Source: Prevotellaceae bacterium UBA6398 (GTDB lineage Bacteria > Bacteroidota > Bacteroidia > Bacteroidales > Bacteroidaceae). From it: a DNA stretch of 64,000 bases. Position 1 is the first letter of the stretch. Each line of letters opens with the position of its first letter. Of the stretch, positions 60,839-64,000 are shown piece by piece. The stretch spans positions 62,311-126,310 of the forward strand of contig DJQA01000003.1 in NCBI GenBank assembly GCA_002437495.1, read 5' to 3'. Both the position numbers and the translations under genes were made by a program. The notes beneath the pieces are model-generated. The model searched no databases, was not told where the DNA came from, and was given only the letters and a program-made list of their open reading frames with translations.

Positions 60839-61402
60839 ATGAAACTACCCATTTATGTATATGGCGAACCTGTTTTGCGCCAAGTGGCAGAAGACATCAC
60901 CCCCGACTACCCGCAGCTCAAGCAGCTTATCGAAAACATGTACGAAACGCTTGAAAACGCCGAGGGAGTGGGACTCGCCGCCCCACAGATAGGCCTATCC
61001 ATAAGACTCGCGGTAATAGACCTCAGAGACCTGGCAGAAGACTATCCCGAATACAAGGATTTCCGCAAGGCATACATCAACGCCCGCGTTATAGAGGGCA
61101 GCGAGGAAACATGCTCCATTGACGAAGGATGCCTGAGCATACCCGGAATACACGAAAAGGTGGTGCGTCCCAAGAAGGTACACGTGAAATATCTTGACGA
61201 GAACTTCGTGGAACACGACGAATGGGCCGACGGTTTTCTCGCCCGCGTTATGCAGCACGAGTTTGCCCACCTTGAGGGACATGTGTTCACCGACATAATA
61301 TCACCGCTGCGACGTCAGATGATAGCCCGCAAGATGAAAGCCATAGCCCACGGCGGATACCGCTGCTCATACAAAACAAAGTTCAACCGACATCTTAAAT
61401 AA
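60839..61402 (+). CDS. def: Peptide deformylase
   Basis: 187 residues. It removes the formyl group from nascent proteins. All three metal-site motifs are present: GVGLAAPQIG, EGCLSIPG with the Cys ligand, and QHEFAHLEGHVF with two His ligands and catalytic Glu. The Asp often seen before the second His (HEFDH) is Ala here. It sits in the ruvX-def-TPR operon. Confidence 0.96.
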   Translation: MKLPIYVYGEPVLRQVAEDITPDYPQLKQLIENMYETLENAEGVGLAAPQIGLSIRLAVIDLRDLAEDYPEYKDFRKAYINARVIEGSEETCSIDEGCLSIPGIHEKVVRPKKVHVKYLDENFVEHDEWADGFLARVMQHEFAHLEGHVFTDIISPLRRQMIARKMKAIAHGGYRCSYKTKFNRHLK

Positions 61403-61411
61403 AAACGGCAG

Positions 61412-61441
61412 CACTCCGCCGTAGCCAACCCCGGCGGAGTG
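61412..61441 (+). promoter_or_regulatory. Perfect 10-bp hairpin just before the TPR gene start
   Basis: CACTCCGCCG at 61412-61421 pairs with CGGCGGAGTG at 61432-61441, ending 13 bases before the TTG start. No U-tract follows. It could reduce read-through or affect ribosome access. Confidence 0.5.
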
Positions 61442-61454
61442 AGCCCAAAAGCCT

Positions 61455-63410
61455 TTGAAAAAGTTCCTGCTTTTTCTTCTACTTATCCCCTTTGCGGTGG
61501 CAGCGCAAATAAACACCGACAGGGTGATGCTCATAGGTCGCAATGCGCTCTATTACGATGACTATGTGCTGTCAATACAGTATTTCAACGAAATAATAAA
61601 CGCCAAACCTTTTCTGTACGACCCTTACTACTTCAGGGCCGTAGCCAAGTTTTACCTTGAAGACTACCACGGCGCAGAGGCCGACTGTTCAAAAGCAATA
61701 GACCTCAACCCTTTCATCGAGGACAGCTACCAACTGCGCGGTCTGTGCCGCATAAAGCAGGACAAGTATGAGGAGGCGGTGGGCGACTATTCAAAAGTAA
61801 TAGAATACAAGCCGCTCGACCAAGTGTCGTGGTACAACCGCGTGCTGTGCCGCATACACCTCAAGCAATACACCGAAGCAGTTGCCGAGCTCCGGGCCAT
61901 GCACGCCAAATGGCCGTCCTATACAAAATGCTACGAAATAGAGGCGCAGGTATGCCTTCAGCTTAAAGACACACTAAAAGCCGACAGCCTTTTTGCCTAC
62001 GTAATAAGCAAAAACCACAGCAACGGCGATGCATGGGGAGCGCGCGGAATGATTGCCTTCAGTAAAGGAAACTATGAAAGCGCAGACACGCTGCTTACGC
62101 ACGCAATAAAATATTCGCCCAACATTCCCGACTACTACATAAACCGCGCCCTTATAAGATACCACAAGAAAAAGCTGCGCGATGCCATGGCCGACTACGA
62201 CAGCGCTATAAACGTTGACCCGCAAAATTTCCTCGCCCACTACAACCGCGGGCTGCTGCGCGCACAAGTTGGCGAAGACAATCTTGCAATACAAGACTTC
62301 GGCTTTGTGCTTAAAGTCGAGCCCGACAATCTGCTCGCCCTGTTCAATCGCGCTGTGCTGCTCGAAAAAACCGGCGGCTACAGGCAGGCCATAAAAGACG
62401 TGTCGAAAGTGATTGCCGAATTTCCGCATTTTTGGACCGGCTACGAGCTGCGCGCACGCTGCCGCAGAAAAACCGGCGACACCAAAGGGGCTGCAAGCGA
62501 TGAGAGGAAATTGTTCGTGGCGCAACTCGACCGCACATTCAACCACAAACGATACACAAACAAAAGCACACGCAAACGCCGCGAAATCAACATAGAAGAC
62601 TACCAGAAGATTGTTGTTGAAGAAGACACAAATAATGTTGAGAAATATGCCAACGACTATCGCGGTAAAGTGCAATACAACAAAGTTGAGGTGAAAGCAA
62701 AGCCAATGTTCGCGTTCTCCACCTCGCGCCAACCGGGAAACTCTGTAAACGCAGTGTCCCACTATTGGCAGGGGCTTGACAAATGGAACAAAAACAAAGC
62801 CACATCGCGCCCGATAAAGCTTACCAATTCCATAAATCCCGCAAACGAAGATGATATAAGCACCCTATTTGCCGACATAAACCGCATAACCCTCCAAGCC
62901 GACAGCAACGAGGTGCAAAACCTTATGGAACGCGCAATTCTTTACAGCGATGCAAAAGACTACAACTCATCACTCAACAGCCTTAACAAGGCCATTGTTA
63001 AAAACGGCAGCAACGCTGCGGCATTTTTCGAGCGGGCAGCCGTAAAGCAATACATCATAGACTTTCAGAACAGCACAGGAGAATCAGAGAAGCCCCACGG
63101 CTCAAGTCTGCTCGGTTTGCAATCCGTGCTCAGCGACCTCGAAACTGCCGACAAGCTAATGCCCAACAACGAATACATAATGTACAACCGCGGCTGCGCA
63201 TACCTCTCGGCCAAAGACTATAACAACGCCGAAATATTTTTCGGCAAGGCAATATCCATTAACTCCAAATTTGCCGAGGCATACTATAACAGGGCTTTGG
63301 CGCGGCTGTCGCTTGCAAAGAAAGCCGATGCGCTATCCGACCTTAGCAAAGCGGGAGAACTTGGGCTTTACGATGCATACAGCGCAATAAGGCAAAATTC
63401 CAAACGGTAA
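61455..63410 (+). CDS. Secreted tetratricopeptide-repeat protein
   Basis: 651 residues from a TTG start, with a clear signal peptide (MKKFLLFLLLIPFAVAAQ); no ATG lies nearby in frame. Residues 20-345 are a row of TPR units of about 34 residues (for example LRGLCRIKQDKYEEAVGDYSKVIEYKPLD, INRALIRYHKKKLRDAMADYDSAINVDPQ, YNRGLLRAQVGEDNLAIQDFGFVLKVEPD). A basic linker follows (KRYTNKSTRKRREINIEDYQKIVVEEDTNNVEKYANDYRGK), then more TPR units to the C-terminus. It probably sits in the periplasm or on the outer membrane as a scaffold. Function unknown. Confidence 0.88.
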   Translation: MKKFLLFLLLIPFAVAAQINTDRVMLIGRNALYYDDYVLSIQYFNEIINAKPFLYDPYYFRAVAKFYLEDYHGAEADCSKAIDLNPFIEDSYQLRGLCRIKQDKYEEAVGDYSKVIEYKPLDQVSWYNRVLCRIHLKQYTEAVAELRAMHAKWPSYTKCYEIEAQVCLQLKDTLKADSLFAYVISKNHSNGDAWGARGMIAFSKGNYESADTLLTHAIKYSPNIPDYYINRALIRYHKKKLRDAMADYDSAINVDPQNFLAHYNRGLLRAQVGEDNLAIQDFGFVLKVEPDNLLALFNRAVLLEKTGGYRQAIKDVSKVIAEFPHFWTGYELRARCRRKTGDTKGAASDERKLFVAQLDRTFNHKRYTNKSTRKRREINIEDYQKIVVEEDTNNVEKYANDYRGKVQYNKVEVKAKPMFAFSTSRQPGNSVNAVSHYWQGLDKWNKNKATSRPIKLTNSINPANEDDISTLFADINRITLQADSNEVQNLMERAILYSDAKDYNSSLNSLNKAIVKNGSNAAAFFERAAVKQYIIDFQNSTGESEKPHGSSLLGLQSVLSDLETADKLMPNNEYIMYNRGCAYLSAKDYNNAEIFFGKAISINSKFAEAYYNRALARLSLAKKADALSDLSKAGELGLYDAYSAIRQNSKR

Positions 63411-63414
63411 AACC

Positions 63415-63594
63415 ATGGCAAACTTAAAACGTCTCGTGGCGGATACATGAGGCGTGGGAGGCTCGATAGCCGCATTCATGTACACGGCGGGAAAAAACGT
63501 AACCGGCATGGCGCGCGGCACACACCTCGAAACATTGCACCGGCCCTTTACACAACAACCGGTCAAGCCTTTTTGCCAAACCCTGCGGTTTTAG
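63415..63594 (+). pseudogene. Remnant of 2-dehydropantoate 2-reductase (panE) N-terminus
   Basis: Reading from the ATG at 63415, an in-frame TGA at 63448 breaks the frame; after it comes GVGGSIAAFMYTAGKNVTG followed by MARGTHLETL, a good match to the nucleotide-binding start of ketopantoate reductases (GGVGGxIAxxLxxAGxxVTxxARGxHLExx). The frame then ends at TAG 63592 after unrelated residues. The rest of the gene, about 240 codons, is missing, so this is a decayed fragment. Confidence 0.65.
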
Positions 63595-63677
63595 TGTGGC
63601 TTTCTGATTTACGAGGAGTTATACGTTTACTGAAATTTCGCCATAGCCCTTTGGTTTACACCATATTGCATACACTC

Positions 63678-63768
63678 AAAAAAAGGTCTGATGTAGTTTT
63701 TTCTATGTCTGATATATTTTTTTCTACATAGGACGTGGTTTTTTCTATGTCTGATACTATTTTTGGGG
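63678..63768 (+). repeat. 21-bp phased tetrad repeat, copy 11
   Basis: Starts AAAAAAAGG; cores at 63684, 63705, 63726 and 63747: AGGTCTGATGT, ATGTCTGATAT, ACATAGGACGT, ATGTCTGATAC, with very T-rich spacers (AGTTTTTTCT, ATTTTTTTCT, GGTTTTTTCT). It lies in the gap between the TPR gene and the last gene, after the panE remnant. Confidence 0.93.
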
Positions 63769-63804
63769 TTGGCAAAGCCCGCAAATAAAGAGCCGGTTTC
63801 GGCG

Positions 63805-63835
63805 TTGGATTTCTCGCCGAATTTGCGTAACTTTG
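63805..63835 (+). promoter_or_regulatory. Promoter of the gene at the right edge
   Basis: TTG at 63805-63807, 20 bases, TAACTTTG at 63828-63835; the ATG is 29 bases later. Confidence 0.6.
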
Positions 63836-63863
63836 CGCCTGCAATCGTCATATACCTTACGTA

Positions 63864-64000
63864 ATGATGCCCAAATTCAGTCTTGGCAAAAAGACTTTCC
63901 TATACGCATTCTACGGGATAACCGCAATCCTGTTTCTTATAAAGCTCATATTCCCGCAAGTAACGCGCAACACAAATGCCACACAACCACGCGCAAGCGT
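63864..64000 (+). CDS. Membrane-anchored or secreted protein, N-terminal part (runs off the right edge)
   Basis: The first 45 codons are present. A basic N-terminus (MMPKFSLGKK) is followed by a hydrophobic segment (FLYAFYGITAILFLIKLIF) and then a polar region rich in Thr, Asn and Gln, so the protein is anchored or exported. The family cannot be told from this part. An ATG at 63867 is an equally good start. Confidence 0.6.
   Translation, partial: MMPKFSLGKKTFLYAFYGITAILFLIKLIFPQVTRNTNATQPRAS

Noticed and set aside
63627..63851. Small proteins encoded by the repeat blocks (heptads such as SDIEKT)
   Set aside because: The open frames arise because 21 bp is a multiple of three; there is no start context, and frames differ between copies and strands.

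Overview
The window looks like chromosomal DNA of a Bacteroidota bacterium, most likely order Bacteroidales (a Muribaculaceae-, Prevotella- or Bacteroides-like gut commensal). The evidence is the promoter style (a TAnnTTTG -7 element, often about 19-20 bp after TTTG), the lack of clear Shine-Dalgarno sequences, a six-gene Na+-translocating NADH:quinone reductase operon, a serine palmitoyltransferase for sphingolipids, a galM / sugar-proton symporter / galK operon, a MurA with Asp in place of the catalytic Cys, and Bacteroidales families such as DUF4290 and DUF4250. Almost everything is housekeeping. There is no prophage, insertion sequence, CRISPR array or restriction system.

Layout. 1-4.5 kb: end of an MscS-like channel gene, a BadF-type sugar kinase, a lipoprotein, a TSCPD protein and dnaG. 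4.8-7.3 kb: polysaccharide flippase plus family 2 glycosyltransferase. 7.4-16.8 kb: a lipid region with spt and a divergent lipid kinase, then rlmN, then a tightly coupled pdxA - nucleotidyltransferase - ATP-grasp - CDP-alcohol phosphatidyltransferase - flippase-like - HAD operon. 17.2-21.6 kb (minus): DUF177 - rpmF - fabH - era - der - lipoprotein. 21.8-24.3 kb: DedA, two small proteins and a membrane acyltransferase. 24.3-28.9 kb: galactose operon and a PD-(D/E)XK-like protein. 30.9-36.5 kb: tsaB - DUF4290 - murA - rimM - dxr - rseP. 37.1-40.4 kb: serC - serA - DUF1015. 40.5-42.9 kb: a secreted glycosidase-like protein. 43.5-46 kb: transketolase and rpiB. Then an ABC ATPase, a lipoprotein, tRNA-Arg(CCG), mnmA - menG - aroE, a monooxygenase-like protein, rpmE2 and asnA, nqrABCDEF (53.8-59.7 kb), ruvX - def - TPR protein, and the start of a membrane protein at the right edge.

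The most striking signal is not a gene. Eleven copies of a block of about 85-90 bp lie in essentially every large gap (near 4.6, 9.9, 16.9, 24.0, 29.2, 36.7, 43.1, 48.1, 53.5, 60.0 and 63.7 kb). Each block holds four (once five) 11-bp near-palindromic cores, consensus AYRTCNGAYRT, separated by 10-bp T-rich spacers of fixed polarity, so the cores repeat at 21 bp, two helical turns. Corresponding cores in different blocks are often exact reverse complements while the spacers keep their direction. This fits a dyad-symmetric protein-binding array better than a coding sequence or RNA hairpin. Three blocks are followed by a second repeat built around the palindrome GGGCGTATGGCATACGCCC. One block is read through in frame by the acyltransferase ORF, because 21 bp equals seven codons. 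I know of no named element with these properties, but this could not be searched.
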